The notes beneath the pieces were generated by a model that was given only the letters and a program-made list of their open reading frames with translations, ran no database searches and was not told the DNA's origin. The translations under genes and the position numbers were made by a program. A stretch of DNA of 64,000 nucleotides from Bianquea renquensis (GTDB lineage: Bacteria > Bacillota > Clostridia > Lachnospirales > Bianqueaceae), in NCBI RefSeq assembly GCF_014384895.1, contig NZ_JACRSQ010000002.1, forward strand, positions 186,001 through 250,000, written 5' to 3'. This document shows, piece by piece, positions 46,624 through 54,541 of the stretch (the first letter of the stretch is position 1; each line of letters starts with the position of its first letter).

Positions 46624-47361
46624 ATGGAAAACAAAACAAAAGTCTGGGCACACAGAGGGGCCAGCGGAGAAGCTCCGGAGAATACGTTGGAAGCATTTGA
46701 GCTTGCACTGAAACAAGGTGCGGATGGCCTGGAGCTAGACGTGCATATTAGCAAAGACGGACATCTGATTGTGATGCACGATGAACAGGTAGACAGGACA
46801 ACGAACGGAACCGGACAGATCCGAAGGATGACCCTAAAGGAACTGAAAGCGCTGAACGCTGGGACAAAAGAGCAGCCCATGGAGATTCCCACACTAGATG
46901 AGATCTATGCCTGGGCCCAGCACAATACCATGGAAATCAATGTCGAGATCAAATCCGATGCTGTCGCCTACGAAAATATTGAAAGCAAATGCCTTGAGCT
47001 AGCTGCGCGGTACGGGGTGGAGAACCGAATCTGGTATTCCTCCTTCAACCACTACACGTTAGATGTCGTTAAGCATCTGAATCCAAAGGCGCGGACGGGC
47101 ATTTTGTACGGCCAGCAGCTTTATAAACCGTGGGAGTATGCCAAAACAGTGGGAGCGAAGGCTATCCATCCCTATTATGCATCCATTACAGGTGAAGACT
47201 ACATGAAAGCCTGCCAAAAAGCTGGTATAAACGTACACCCCTGGACAGTCAACAGAGAGGAAGACCTTGAGAAAATGATTGCGCTGGGTGTCGAGGCGGT
47301 TATCACCAATTATCCCATGAGGGCAATCCAAATCCGGGACGCACAAATGCGAACGTTGTAA
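46624..47361 (+). CDS. Glycerophosphodiester phosphodiesterase family protein
   Basis: Hydrolyses glycerophosphodiesters to glycerol-3-phosphate and an alcohol. About 245 residues in a TIM-barrel pattern with AHRGASGEAPENTLEAFELA near 8-27 (catalytic His and metal-binding Glu), LELDVHISKDGHLIVMHDE near 40-58 (second catalytic His), IKSD near 112, and the C-terminal VHPWTVNREED and ITNYP. ATG 46624 was chosen over 46618 because AGGAGGG at 46608-46614 is then 9 bp away. No signal peptide, so cytoplasmic. Confidence 0.9.
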   Translation: MENKTKVWAHRGASGEAPENTLEAFELALKQGADGLELDVHISKDGHLIVMHDEQVDRTTNGTGQIRRMTLKELKALNAGTKEQPMEIPTLDEIYAWAQHNTMEINVEIKSDAVAYENIESKCLELAARYGVENRIWYSSFNHYTLDVVKHLNPKARTGILYGQQLYKPWEYAKTVGAKAIHPYYASITGEDYMKACQKAGINVHPWTVNREEDLEKMIALGVEAVITNYPMRAIQIRDAQMRTL

Positions 47362-47366
47362 AATGG

Positions 47367-47501
47367 CTGCGCAATAGCGGGATACTTCTCGTCAGTATTC
47401 TGTTTGTGACCGTATTTTCCCTGCTTCTTAGCTGGTTTTTCCGAAAAGAAAGTCTGGGAACGTTTTTTGCAGGCGGTGAGAACTCCGAAGAAAGGGAATG
47501 A
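47367..47501 (+). CDS. Possible small single-pass membrane protein
   Basis: An open frame of about 44 codons fills the gap between the GDPD and QueG-like genes. It begins at a CTG just after the GDPD stop (no ATG, GTG or TTG at a suitable place) and encodes WLRNSGILLVSILFVTVFSL and a further LLSWFFRK, a clear membrane helix with basic flanks, then an acidic tail. Its stop ends at 47501 and the next gene starts at 47503, typical of coupled translation. The frame stays open back into the GDPD gene, so a -1 frameshift extension of GDPD is an alternative. Confidence 0.35.
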   Translation: MRNSGILLVSILFVTVFSLLLSWFFRKESLGTFFAGGENSEERE

Positions 47502-47502
47502 T

Positions 47503-48420
47503 ATGCAGGACGGGCAGACAGCGTGGAGGGCACGTACCGAGAAGGTACGAAATTTCATGAACAGCATAGGGATTGAGGCTGTCGCCTTTCTCCCACCAGG
47601 ACCGTACGAGAAGTTGGAACAGTTCTTGCGGGACCGGCAATGGGAACCGGAACGGGCGAAGCAATATGCCACTCCCAGCTACCTTTTAGAAGATGTGCGG
47701 AGCGTGATAACAGCCTTGTTTCCTTATTATGCAGGAGAGGAAGCGGGGAATCTATCGCTCTATTGTAGGGGGAGAGACTATCATCGAGTGATCAAGGAAT
47801 ATTTTGAACGCCTGCTGCACTTTTTGAATCAAGAGATCTCGGAAGTGGAGATCCATGCGAGAGTCTGTGTTGACACGGGGCCTGTTATCGACCGTTATTT
47901 TGCAATGCGAGGTGGTTTGGCGGAGGCCGGGCGAAACAATCTGCTGTACCGAAAAGGAATGGGAAGTTACTTTTTTATTGGCTCGATGCTAGTGAACCTT
48001 CCCTTTTTGACAGAAGAGGTAGAGCCCCAGATGGCGGCTGCTTGCAGAGAGTGTGAGCGGTGTATCCGTTCATGCCCAGGAGGGGCATTGAAGAGAGATG
48101 GAACTTTTGATCCCCAACGCTGCCGGAGTGCCATCACCCAGAAAAAAGGGGAGCTGGAAGACTGGGAATGGACGATTCTGGAGAAAGATTCCCTTATATT
48201 CGGCTGCGACGTATGCCAAAGAGTGTGCCCTATGAATCAGCACCTGCTCCCCACAGCGCTGCCAGAATTTCGGGAAGATCGAATTATTACAGTGTCAAAA
48301 GCGGAATTGGAAGGGCTGTCTGAGCGGCGATTTCAGGAGATCTATGGAGACCGGGCTTTTGCGTGGAGAGGGAAAAAGGTTCTACTGCGAAATCTCAACA
48401 TCAACGGTGGAGAGGAATAG
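47503..48420 (+). CDS. QueG-like double 4Fe-4S protein (epoxyqueuosine reductase family)
   Basis: About 305 residues with the QueG-family core: an N-terminal cobalamin-binding-like domain (ITALFPYYAG near 68, DYHRVIKEYFERLL near 89, DTGPVIDRYFAMRGG near 118-132, GMGSYFFIGSML near 145) and two ferredoxin-like clusters, CRECERCIRSCP near 181-192 and CDVCQRVCP near 237-245. QueG completes the queuosine tRNA modification. E. coli QueG is longer, with a C-terminal HEAT-like region missing here, as in many Clostridia proteins of this family. Start ATG 47503 follows AAAGGGA. Confidence 0.82.
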   Translation: MQDGQTAWRARTEKVRNFMNSIGIEAVAFLPPGPYEKLEQFLRDRQWEPERAKQYATPSYLLEDVRSVITALFPYYAGEEAGNLSLYCRGRDYHRVIKEYFERLLHFLNQEISEVEIHARVCVDTGPVIDRYFAMRGGLAEAGRNNLLYRKGMGSYFFIGSMLVNLPFLTEEVEPQMAAACRECERCIRSCPGGALKRDGTFDPQRCRSAITQKKGELEDWEWTILEKDSLIFGCDVCQRVCPMNQHLLPTALPEFREDRIITVSKAELEGLSERRFQEIYGDRAFAWRGKKVLLRNLNINGGEE

Positions 48421-48459
48421 CCGCTGACAAATCTTAATCGATTTGCAAGTTTTTGCCCC

Positions 48460-48488
48460 TTGATTCTTTCGCTGAAACTCAGTACAAT
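48460..48488 (+). promoter_or_regulatory. Promoter for the Sel1/NERD protein
   Basis: TTGATT (48460-48465) and TACAAT (48483-48488) are 17 bp apart and lie 23 bp before the GTG start, with AGGAGAAAGG between. Confidence 0.65.
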
Positions 48489-48511
48489 AGAGGAGAAAGG
48501 CGGGTGATCGC

Positions 48512-50032
48512 GTGGATCAAGGCAGAGAACAGCTGGACTGGGAACCAGCGCTGGAAGAGGAAGACACGGAGGAGCGGTTAAACGAGATATTGGCTTCAGC
48601 AGAAGGTGGCGACAGTGCATCGCAGTATCAGATTGCCGTCTATTACTATCAGGGAACACAGGACCTGGAGCCAGACCATGAACAGGGGTGGCGGTGGTTA
48701 GAGAGGGCGGCGGAGAATGGATTTGTGAAGGCGCAGAAAGTCGCGGGCCTATTATATATGAATGGACAATACACGCCATGGCCAGAGCAATCGCCGGAAA
48801 AGGCGGTAGGATGGTATTATAAAGCGGCGGAGCAAGAAGATGGAGAGGCGGCATATTGGCTTGGAAAATGTCTGCTTCAGGGAATCGGAGTAGCGCAGGA
48901 CACGGAGAAAGGAAACCTATGGATCGAGGCTGCGGAGGTTCTTGGCTATGGCGAGGAGGACGAAAGCGCCACCGAAGAGGAAAACGGTCAGCCCCGGCCC
49001 CTTCCATCGGGTGAAAGGCAGGAGATGAACGGCGATACATCCGATGCTGAGGAACGAACATCAACTAAAGTTCCAACAGAGATCAGGCGTTCGACCAGTC
49101 AAATAGGGACAAGCCGGATTTACACCCCACGCCATGATCCATCATATTGTAAGAATGGGTTTCTCTTTGGCCTGTTGGCTCTGGCCGGAGCGATAATCAT
49201 TTGCTGCATGATCGCCCTGATTCTTGTCCTCGCCAATTCCACTTTTTTTTCGACCCCGACGTATTCTAAAACATTTCTCTGGTGCAGCGCTGTCGTATGT
49301 CTTGCAGTGGCGGCGTTGGCATTCGGGATAGGATATAAAAAAGCGTATCAAATGCAGAGGAAGAATGCGTGGTTTCGTAAAACACCTTTCTATAAGCAGT
49401 ACCTGACAGAGCTTCATTCCATGGATTCCAACCGCAAACTCCAATATGATGTGTATTCCGCCTTAGAACGTACATATCGCCCCTGCTCCTGGCAGGATAC
49501 CATATCCAGGTTAACCTTTCGTGAATACAAAGGATACATGTATCCGGGTGTTATTTTCAGCGATGGAAAAAATAAAGTGCGGCCGGATTTGGTTATCATG
49601 ACAGAAAAGGCGGTTTATGTCCTAGATTGTTGCTATGCGCCTGGAAAGATCCAGGGAGAGCGGCATTCAAAGGAATGGCAGATTGTCAAGGAGTCCGGAA
49701 AGACAAGGACGATCCCAAATCTTGTGGCAAAGAATGAGATGCGAATTCACATTATGCAGGAGAATCTTAATAAGATCTGTCCGTGGGTTGTGCTGTCTAA
49801 GATCCCATTTCATTCCCTAATTCTTTTTGGACCGGAGACGGATATTGGAGGAATTTCGGTGCCAAAGAATAAATATATCCATGTCTGTGCCGGTGGCAGA
49901 GACAAGATTCGCGGATATCTTGAGGTGTTGGAGAGCCGGGGTTCGCTGCATGCGCAAGATATGGGAGAGCTAGTCAAAGCGGTGGAGAAGATCGCGCACG
50001 AGCTGCCCGCTAGGCGTAAACAAAGTGAGTAA
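48512..50032 (+). CDS. Membrane protein with Sel1 repeats and a NERD-like domain
   Basis: A 506-residue protein with three parts. Residues about 30-147 are Sel1-like (TPR-type) repeats (GDSASQYQIAVYYYQG, AAENGFVKAQKVAGLLYMNG, EDGEAAYWLGKCLLQGIGVA). After a low-complexity linker come two membrane helices (about 215-241 and 254-275). Residues about 340-470 resemble the NERD domain (VRPDLVIMTEKAVYVLD, then a YAPGKIQG turn and KEWQIV). NERD is nuclease-related; the catalytic E-x-K expected after the core strand appears replaced by D-C-C here. Role unknown; possibly scaffolding or DNA binding at the membrane. Confidence 0.68.
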   Translation: MDQGREQLDWEPALEEEDTEERLNEILASAEGGDSASQYQIAVYYYQGTQDLEPDHEQGWRWLERAAENGFVKAQKVAGLLYMNGQYTPWPEQSPEKAVGWYYKAAEQEDGEAAYWLGKCLLQGIGVAQDTEKGNLWIEAAEVLGYGEEDESATEEENGQPRPLPSGERQEMNGDTSDAEERTSTKVPTEIRRSTSQIGTSRIYTPRHDPSYCKNGFLFGLLALAGAIIICCMIALILVLANSTFFSTPTYSKTFLWCSAVVCLAVAALAFGIGYKKAYQMQRKNAWFRKTPFYKQYLTELHSMDSNRKLQYDVYSALERTYRPCSWQDTISRLTFREYKGYMYPGVIFSDGKNKVRPDLVIMTEKAVYVLDCCYAPGKIQGERHSKEWQIVKESGKTRTIPNLVAKNEMRIHIMQENLNKICPWVVLSKIPFHSLILFGPETDIGGISVPKNKYIHVCAGGRDKIRGYLEVLESRGSLHAQDMGELVKAVEKIAHELPARRKQSE

Positions 50033-50044
50033 ACGATAGGAAAG

Positions 50045-50078
50045 GGCTGTCGCAATGAATTTTACGACAGCCTCTTCT
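50045..50078 (+). terminator. Hairpin terminator after the Sel1/NERD gene
   Basis: GGCTGTCG (50045-50052) pairs with CGACAGCC (50065-50072); the following TCTTCT is a weak T-run. Confidence 0.55.
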
Positions 50079-50113
50079 AATCCACAGTAATCAAGTCAGA
50101 AAGGATGATCAGG

Positions 50114-50581
50114 GTGGAAATCGAGCGGAAATATCGAATGCGGATGAGACCAGAGCATTTGGAGATGTATTCAGTCTGCCATATGACACAGGGATATATC
50201 TGTACAGAGCCAGTAATTCGAGTTCGCAGCATTCGTCATGATAAGCAGGAACTGTATGTGCTCACAGTCAAAGGAACAGGGCTGGTGGAACGTGAAGAAT
50301 TTGAGCTCTCGCTGTCAAAGGAGCAGTATGAGAGGCTAAGTCAGAAGGTAGATGGCTATGTGATCGAAAAAAACCGATATCGAATCCCACTCGAAGGAGG
50401 CTTGGTAGCGGAATTGGACGAATTTTTGGGCCGATTGCAGGGGCTCTGGCTGGTGGAGGTGGAATTCACGTCCAGGGAGGCCATGGCCAACTTTACGCCG
50501 CCCCAATGGTTTGGCGAGGACGTTTCCCATGACGGGACATTTCAGAACAGCCGGCTTTCCCAGATGGAAAGCTATCGTTGA
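50114..50581 (+). CDS. CYTH domain protein
   Basis: About 155 residues. CYTH enzymes (class IV adenylate cyclase, thiamine triphosphatase, inorganic triphosphatase) act on triphosphates in an acidic/basic beta tunnel. The signature EIERKY lies at the extreme N-terminus, followed by VIRVRS, LTVKG, REEFELSLS, EKNRYRIPL and LVEVEF, giving the alternating Glu/Arg/Lys strands. GTG 50114 makes the signature start at residue 2, as in the family, and AAAGGA is 8 bp upstream; the in-frame ATG at 50105 overlaps that site. Which triphosphate it uses is not predictable. Confidence 0.85.
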   Translation: MEIERKYRMRMRPEHLEMYSVCHMTQGYICTEPVIRVRSIRHDKQELYVLTVKGTGLVEREEFELSLSKEQYERLSQKVDGYVIEKNRYRIPLEGGLVAELDEFLGRLQGLWLVEVEFTSREAMANFTPPQWFGEDVSHDGTFQNSRLSQMESYR

Positions 50582-50671
50582 GTTGTATTGACTTGAGTTG
50601 TCGAAAAATTTATAAAAATTAATCATTTGGTTGACAGATTGCTGCAAATGGCGGAGACTGTCAGTCGACAG

Positions 50672-50880
50672 AGAAATTTAAATTTTTTGAAAATTTGAAT
50701 ATTAACAGAATAAGTCGAGTTATAAACAATCCTGTAACATCAAAAGTAGTTGTTTTAGGTTACTCACAGACTTATCCACATTATCCACAAAAAACTTGAT
50801 GTGGATAGGAGAGTCAAAAAAATGCAGGATATGTTATGCACAAGTTGCAGCACAGTTATCCACACAGATTTTGTGGATAA
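50672..50880. other. DnaA-box cluster beside AT-rich DNA (origin-like)
   Basis: Six DnaA boxes lie within 110 bp: TTATCCACA at 50772-50780, 50781-50789 and 50856-50864, TTATGCACA at 50834-50842, and the reverse forms TGTGGATAG at 50800-50808 and TGTGGATAA at 50872-50880. A very AT-rich tract (50672-50727) lies upstream and another from 50888 to 50960. This is what an origin or a DnaA titration/reactivation site looks like. dnaA and dnaN are not in the window, and genes on both sides point the same way, which argues against a simple bidirectional origin. The rest of 50582-51008 holds only this cluster and the hpf promoter. Confidence 0.72.
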
Positions 50881-50912
50881 CTGTGTCCAAAAAATTTTCC
50901 AAAAAAAAGGGA

Positions 50913-50940
50913 TTTACCGAAAAATGGAGAATACTATAAA
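50913..50940 (+). promoter_or_regulatory. Candidate promoter for hpf
   Basis: TTTACC (50913-50918) and TATAAA (50935-50940) are 16 bp apart, just downstream of the DnaA boxes and 68 bp before the hpf start. DnaA binding could therefore affect it. Confidence 0.5.
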
Positions 50941-51008
50941 TAGATTATATAAAAAACGCTTTCTATTTTGGGGAGGGTTTTGCATTATAAGATAAAGGAG
51001 TGGTCCAA

Positions 51009-51545
51009 ATGAAATACAAGTATATGGGACGGAACATGGATGTGACCCAAGGAATGAAAAATGTCGCGGAGAAGAAGCTGGAACGGCTGGAGAAATTTTT
51101 TACTCCAGATACAACGGTGATGGTGACATTCCGCACGGAAGGACGCAACTATATCGTGGAAGTGACCATTCCAGTGAAAGGGGCGGCGATTCGGGCTGAG
51201 GTTTCCACGGATGACGCTTACAAGGGATTGGACGAGGTGATGGACAAGCTGGAGCGCCAGATCGTCCGATATCGCAAGAAGCTTATCGACAAGGCTAAGC
51301 AGGATAAGACGCTGAGCTCTGATTATTTTGCCGCTGTAGCCGGCGAAGAGCCGGATGAGAAGCTGGCGATTCAGAGGGTGAAGAAGATTGCGATGAAGCC
51401 CATGGACCCGGAGGAAGCCTGCCTCCAGATGGAACTGTTGGGGCACAATTTCTTCATGTTCAAGAATGCGGAGACAGGGGCCGTCAATGTTGTCTACAAG
51501 CGCAATGAAGCGGGAACCTACGGCCTCATCGAGGCGGATGAATGA
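51009..51545 (+). CDS. hpf: Ribosome hibernation promoting factor, long form
   Basis: Binds the ribosome and pairs 70S particles into inactive 100S dimers in stationary phase. The 178-residue length marks the long form: an N-terminal HPF/RaiA domain (about 1-100; YMGRNMDVTQGMKN, AEVSTDDAYKGLDEVMDKLE) and the C-terminal dimerisation domain (about 118-178; MDPEEACLQMELLGHNFFMF, then NVVYKRNEAGTYGLIE). ATG 51009 lies 8 bp after AAAGGAG. The neighbours secA and prfB are its usual partners in Bacillota. Confidence 0.95.
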   Translation: MKYKYMGRNMDVTQGMKNVAEKKLERLEKFFTPDTTVMVTFRTEGRNYIVEVTIPVKGAAIRAEVSTDDAYKGLDEVMDKLERQIVRYRKKLIDKAKQDKTLSSDYFAAVAGEEPDEKLAIQRVKKIAMKPMDPEEACLQMELLGHNFFMFKNAETGAVNVVYKRNEAGTYGLIEADE

Positions 51546-51593
51546 CATGTCGGGAAAGCGTCCGCTCACCGATTCACGTGAACGGCTTCTCGC

Positions 51594-51622
51594 GGGGATG
51601 ACAGCGCGTCATCCCCTTTTTT
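51594..51622 (+). terminator. Terminator after hpf
   Basis: GGGGATGAC (51594-51602) pairs perfectly with GTCATCCCC (51608-51616), loop AGCGC, followed by six T. Confidence 0.93.
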
Positions 51623-51765
51623 AACCTATAGGAAAGTCCGCCGCAAGGCGGACATAATAAAGTTCGCGAAGCGAACCTTTTTACCCTATAAGAAAGCCGC
51701 AAGGCGGATATAATTTCGAAGAACCGAAGGTTCTTCCAAAGTTCGCGAAGCGAACTTTTTTAACA
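51623..51765. repeat. Two composite copies of small hairpin elements
   Basis: After the hpf terminator come five more small hairpins in a repeated order. GTCCGCC-GCAA-GGCGGAC is at 51636-51653 and a shorter GCC-GCAA-GGC near 51696. GTTCGC-GAA-GCGAAC occurs at 51662-51676 and again at 51741-51755, each followed by T-runs; GAAGAACC-GAA-GGTTCTTC is at 51718-51736. Each copy starts with a CCTATA(A/G)GAAAG-type sequence. Tetraloop-like GCAA and GAA loops suggest they fold as RNA. A related TCCGCC-GCGA-GGCGGA is at 62125-62140. The remainder of the 51546-51900 gap holds only the secA promoter and ribosome binding site. Confidence 0.75.
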
Positions 51766-51831
51766 CGGGAGTGAAAGAACACCGATTGGCGTCCACGGAC
51801 AAAATTTTGGAACATTGCAAGGAGAAAAAGG

Positions 51832-51860
51832 TTGCGCCTGTATTTGATTAATGATAAAAT
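51832..51860 (+). promoter_or_regulatory. Promoter for secA
   Basis: TTGCGC (51832-51837) and TAAAAT (51855-51860) are 17 bp apart, with TG one base before the -10 hexamer. It lies 40 bp before the secA start. Confidence 0.65.
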
Positions 51861-51900
51861 AGACAAGAGCACGGGAACATACAATTGGAGGTTGACGTAG

Positions 51901-54483
51901 TTGGCATTTTTAGAAAAGATTTTTGGTTCGCAGAGCGCCAAAGAGTTAAAGCGAATACAACCCCAGGTCGATGGAATTTTAGCTTTGGAGCCCGATATGG
52001 AGAAGCTATCCGATGAGGAGCTTCGGGGCAAAACCATAGAATTCAAGGAGCGTCTTGACAAGGGAGAGACCTTGGATGATCTGCTGGTGGAGGCTTACGC
52101 GGTCGTCCGGGAAGCGGCGCAGAGGACGCTGGGACAGAAGCATTTTCCGGTTCAGCTTTTAGGTGGAATCATTTTGCATCAGGGGCGCATTGCGGAGATG
52201 AAGACCGGAGAGGGTAAGACGCTGACGGCAACCCTGCCATCCTATTTGAACGCGTTGACCGGGGAGGGCGTACACGTGGTGACAGTCAACGACTACCTGG
52301 CAAGCCGTGACGCGGAATGGATGGGGCAGATCCATCGCTTCTTAGGACTGTCGGTTGGATGCATCCTCAATCCCATGAATAATGACGAGCGGAGAGAGGC
52401 TTATGCCTGTGACATTACCTACGGTACGAACAATGAGTTTGGATTTGACTATCTTCGCGACAACATGGTGGTCTATCAGAATAAAATGGTGCAGCGAGGA
52501 CTAAAGTACGCCATCATTGATGAGGTGGACTCCATTTTGATCGATGAAGCCAGAACCCCCTTGATTATATCCGGGCGCAGCGGAAAATCCACCTCCCTGT
52601 ATAAGCAGGCGGATATGCTGGCAGCGCGGATGAAGAAGGGCCGTATCATCGGGGAACAGACCAAGCTGGCGCAGCTGATGCAGGAGGAAATCCAGGAGGA
52701 AGGCGACTTCATCGTGGACGAGAAGGAGAAAGCTTGCAGCCTGACGGCGGATGGGGTGAAAAAGGTTGAGCAGTATTTCGGCCTGTCCAATTTCAGTGAC
52801 CCGGAAAATGCGGAGATCGCCCACCATGTGAACATCGCGCTGAAGGCGAGATATCTCATGTTCCGGGACCAGAACTATGTGGTCAAGGATGGGCAGATTG
52901 TGATTGTCGATGAGTTCACGGGGCGTCTTATGCCAGGGCGCCGCTACTCCGACGGACTTCATCAGGCCATAGAAGCAAAAGAGAATGTGGAGGTCAAGCG
53001 GGAGAGCAAGACGCTGGCGACAATTACCTTCCAGAATTACTTCAATAAATATGAGAAGAAAGCCGGTATGACAGGTACAGCGAAGACAGAGGAGAACGAG
53101 TTCCAACAGATCTACGGGATGGATGTGGTGGAGATCCCGCCCAATCGCCCTGTCGTCCGCATCGATCACCCGGATATGGTCTTTAAAACGAAAAAAGAAA
53201 AATACAGAGCCGCTGTGGAGGATATCCAGGACAGCCATGAGAAAGGACAGCCGGTTTTGGTCGGCACGATCACCATCGAGGACTCTGAGCTGTTGAGCAA
53301 GATGCTGAAGACGAAAGGGATTCCCCATAATGTCCTAAACGCCAAGTTCCACGAGCGGGAGGCGCAGGTGGTCGCGGAAGCGGGGCAGAAGGGCGCTGTG
53401 ACCATCGCCACCAACATGGCCGGACGTGGTACAGATATCAAGCTGGGAGACGGTGTGGCGGAGCTGGGCGGACTGAAAATCATCGGCACGGAACGCCATG
53501 AGGCGCGCCGGATCGACAATCAGCTGCGCGGCCGTTCGGGACGGCAGGGAGATCCCGGCGAGTCGCGATTTTACGTGTCGATGGAAGATGACCTGATGCG
53601 GATCTTCGGCGGCGAGCGGATGACAAAAGTTCTGGAGACGTTCAAGATACCAGAGGACACACCCATCGAGGACAAAACCTTCTCCAAGGCGATCGAAAAG
53701 GCACAGATGCGAGTTGAGGAAAATAACTTTGGCATACGCAAGCGCTTGCTGGAGTATGACCAGGTTATGAATGAGCAGCGGGAGATCATCTATGGAGAGC
53801 GCCGGAAGGTTTTGGAAGGCGATGATCTGCGAGATGAGATCATGCGAATGATCGAGGATGTTGTGGAGCGCAGCGTAGCGGAGGCGGTTGGCGAGGCGAA
53901 ATATGCGGAGGAATGGAACTTCCGGCATCTTCGAGATGAATTGTGCTCCGTCATCCCCTTGACAGATCTGGATGTCGATCAGAAAGAGCTGGATAGCTTG
54001 ACGCAGCAGGCGTATACAGAGCGCCTGACGGAAAAGGCGAAGGAACTGTATGAGGCCAAGGAGCAGGAGGTCCAGCCAGATCGCATGCGGGAAGTCGAGC
54101 GGATGATCCTGCTGCGTGTCGTGGACAATCGATGGATGGACCACATCGACATCATGGATCAGATGCGACAGGGAATTGGACTGCAAGCCTATGCGCAAAA
54201 GAATCCGCTGGATGAGTATAAGTTCGTGGCGTATGATATGTTTGAGGAATTGAGCCAACATATTCAGGAGGACACGCTGCGGTTCTTATATCGGATTCGG
54301 ATTCAGGAAAATCAAGAAGTCGAGCGCAAAGAGGTAGCGCAAAATGTGAGCACCAACAGGGGTGAGGACACATCCAAGGCGAAGAAGCCGGTCAAGCGCG
54401 CAGAGCCAAAGGTTGGACGCAACGATCCCTGCCCGTGCGGTAGTGGGAAAAAATACAAGAATTGTTGCGGGCGGGACGCATAG
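51901..54483 (+). CDS. secA: Protein translocase ATPase SecA
   Basis: Drives secretory proteins through SecYEG with ATP. The 860-residue protein has Walker A MKTGEGKTLTATL near 100-112, Walker B-type DEVDSILIDEARTPL near 207-221, GMTGTAKTEE near 387, TNMAGRGTDIKLG near 506 and the C-terminal zinc-binding CPCGSGKKYKNCCG. The start is TTG 51901 behind GGAGG, giving the standard MAFLEKIFG opening. Length and motifs are those of the main SecA, not SecA2. prfB follows after 58 bp. Confidence 0.97.
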   Translation: MAFLEKIFGSQSAKELKRIQPQVDGILALEPDMEKLSDEELRGKTIEFKERLDKGETLDDLLVEAYAVVREAAQRTLGQKHFPVQLLGGIILHQGRIAEMKTGEGKTLTATLPSYLNALTGEGVHVVTVNDYLASRDAEWMGQIHRFLGLSVGCILNPMNNDERREAYACDITYGTNNEFGFDYLRDNMVVYQNKMVQRGLKYAIIDEVDSILIDEARTPLIISGRSGKSTSLYKQADMLAARMKKGRIIGEQTKLAQLMQEEIQEEGDFIVDEKEKACSLTADGVKKVEQYFGLSNFSDPENAEIAHHVNIALKARYLMFRDQNYVVKDGQIVIVDEFTGRLMPGRRYSDGLHQAIEAKENVEVKRESKTLATITFQNYFNKYEKKAGMTGTAKTEENEFQQIYGMDVVEIPPNRPVVRIDHPDMVFKTKKEKYRAAVEDIQDSHEKGQPVLVGTITIEDSELLSKMLKTKGIPHNVLNAKFHEREAQVVAEAGQKGAVTIATNMAGRGTDIKLGDGVAELGGLKIIGTERHEARRIDNQLRGRSGRQGDPGESRFYVSMEDDLMRIFGGERMTKVLETFKIPEDTPIEDKTFSKAIEKAQMRVEENNFGIRKRLLEYDQVMNEQREIIYGERRKVLEGDDLRDEIMRMIEDVVERSVAEAVGEAKYAEEWNFRHLRDELCSVIPLTDLDVDQKELDSLTQQAYTERLTEKAKELYEAKEQEVQPDRMREVERMILLRVVDNRWMDHIDIMDQMRQGIGLQAYAQKNPLDEYKFVAYDMFEELSQHIQEDTLRFLYRIRIQENQEVERKEVAQNVSTNRGEDTSKAKKPVKRAEPKVGRNDPCPCGSGKKYKNCCGRDA

Positions 54484-54541
54484 ACAAAACGTATGCGTTT
54501 GCGCTGTGGAACAAAACTTTACATCGGAAAGGGTGAGACAT

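Noticed and set aside
50801..50995. A 64-codon open frame within the DnaA-box region
   Set aside because: It runs through the DnaA boxes and AT-rich tract, has no convincing ribosome binding site and resembles no family I know.
50582..51008. Calling this region the chromosomal oriC outright
   Set aside because: The boxes are convincing, but dnaA/dnaN are not adjacent and the genes on both sides point the same way, which would put a long stretch head-on to replication. Reported as origin-like only.
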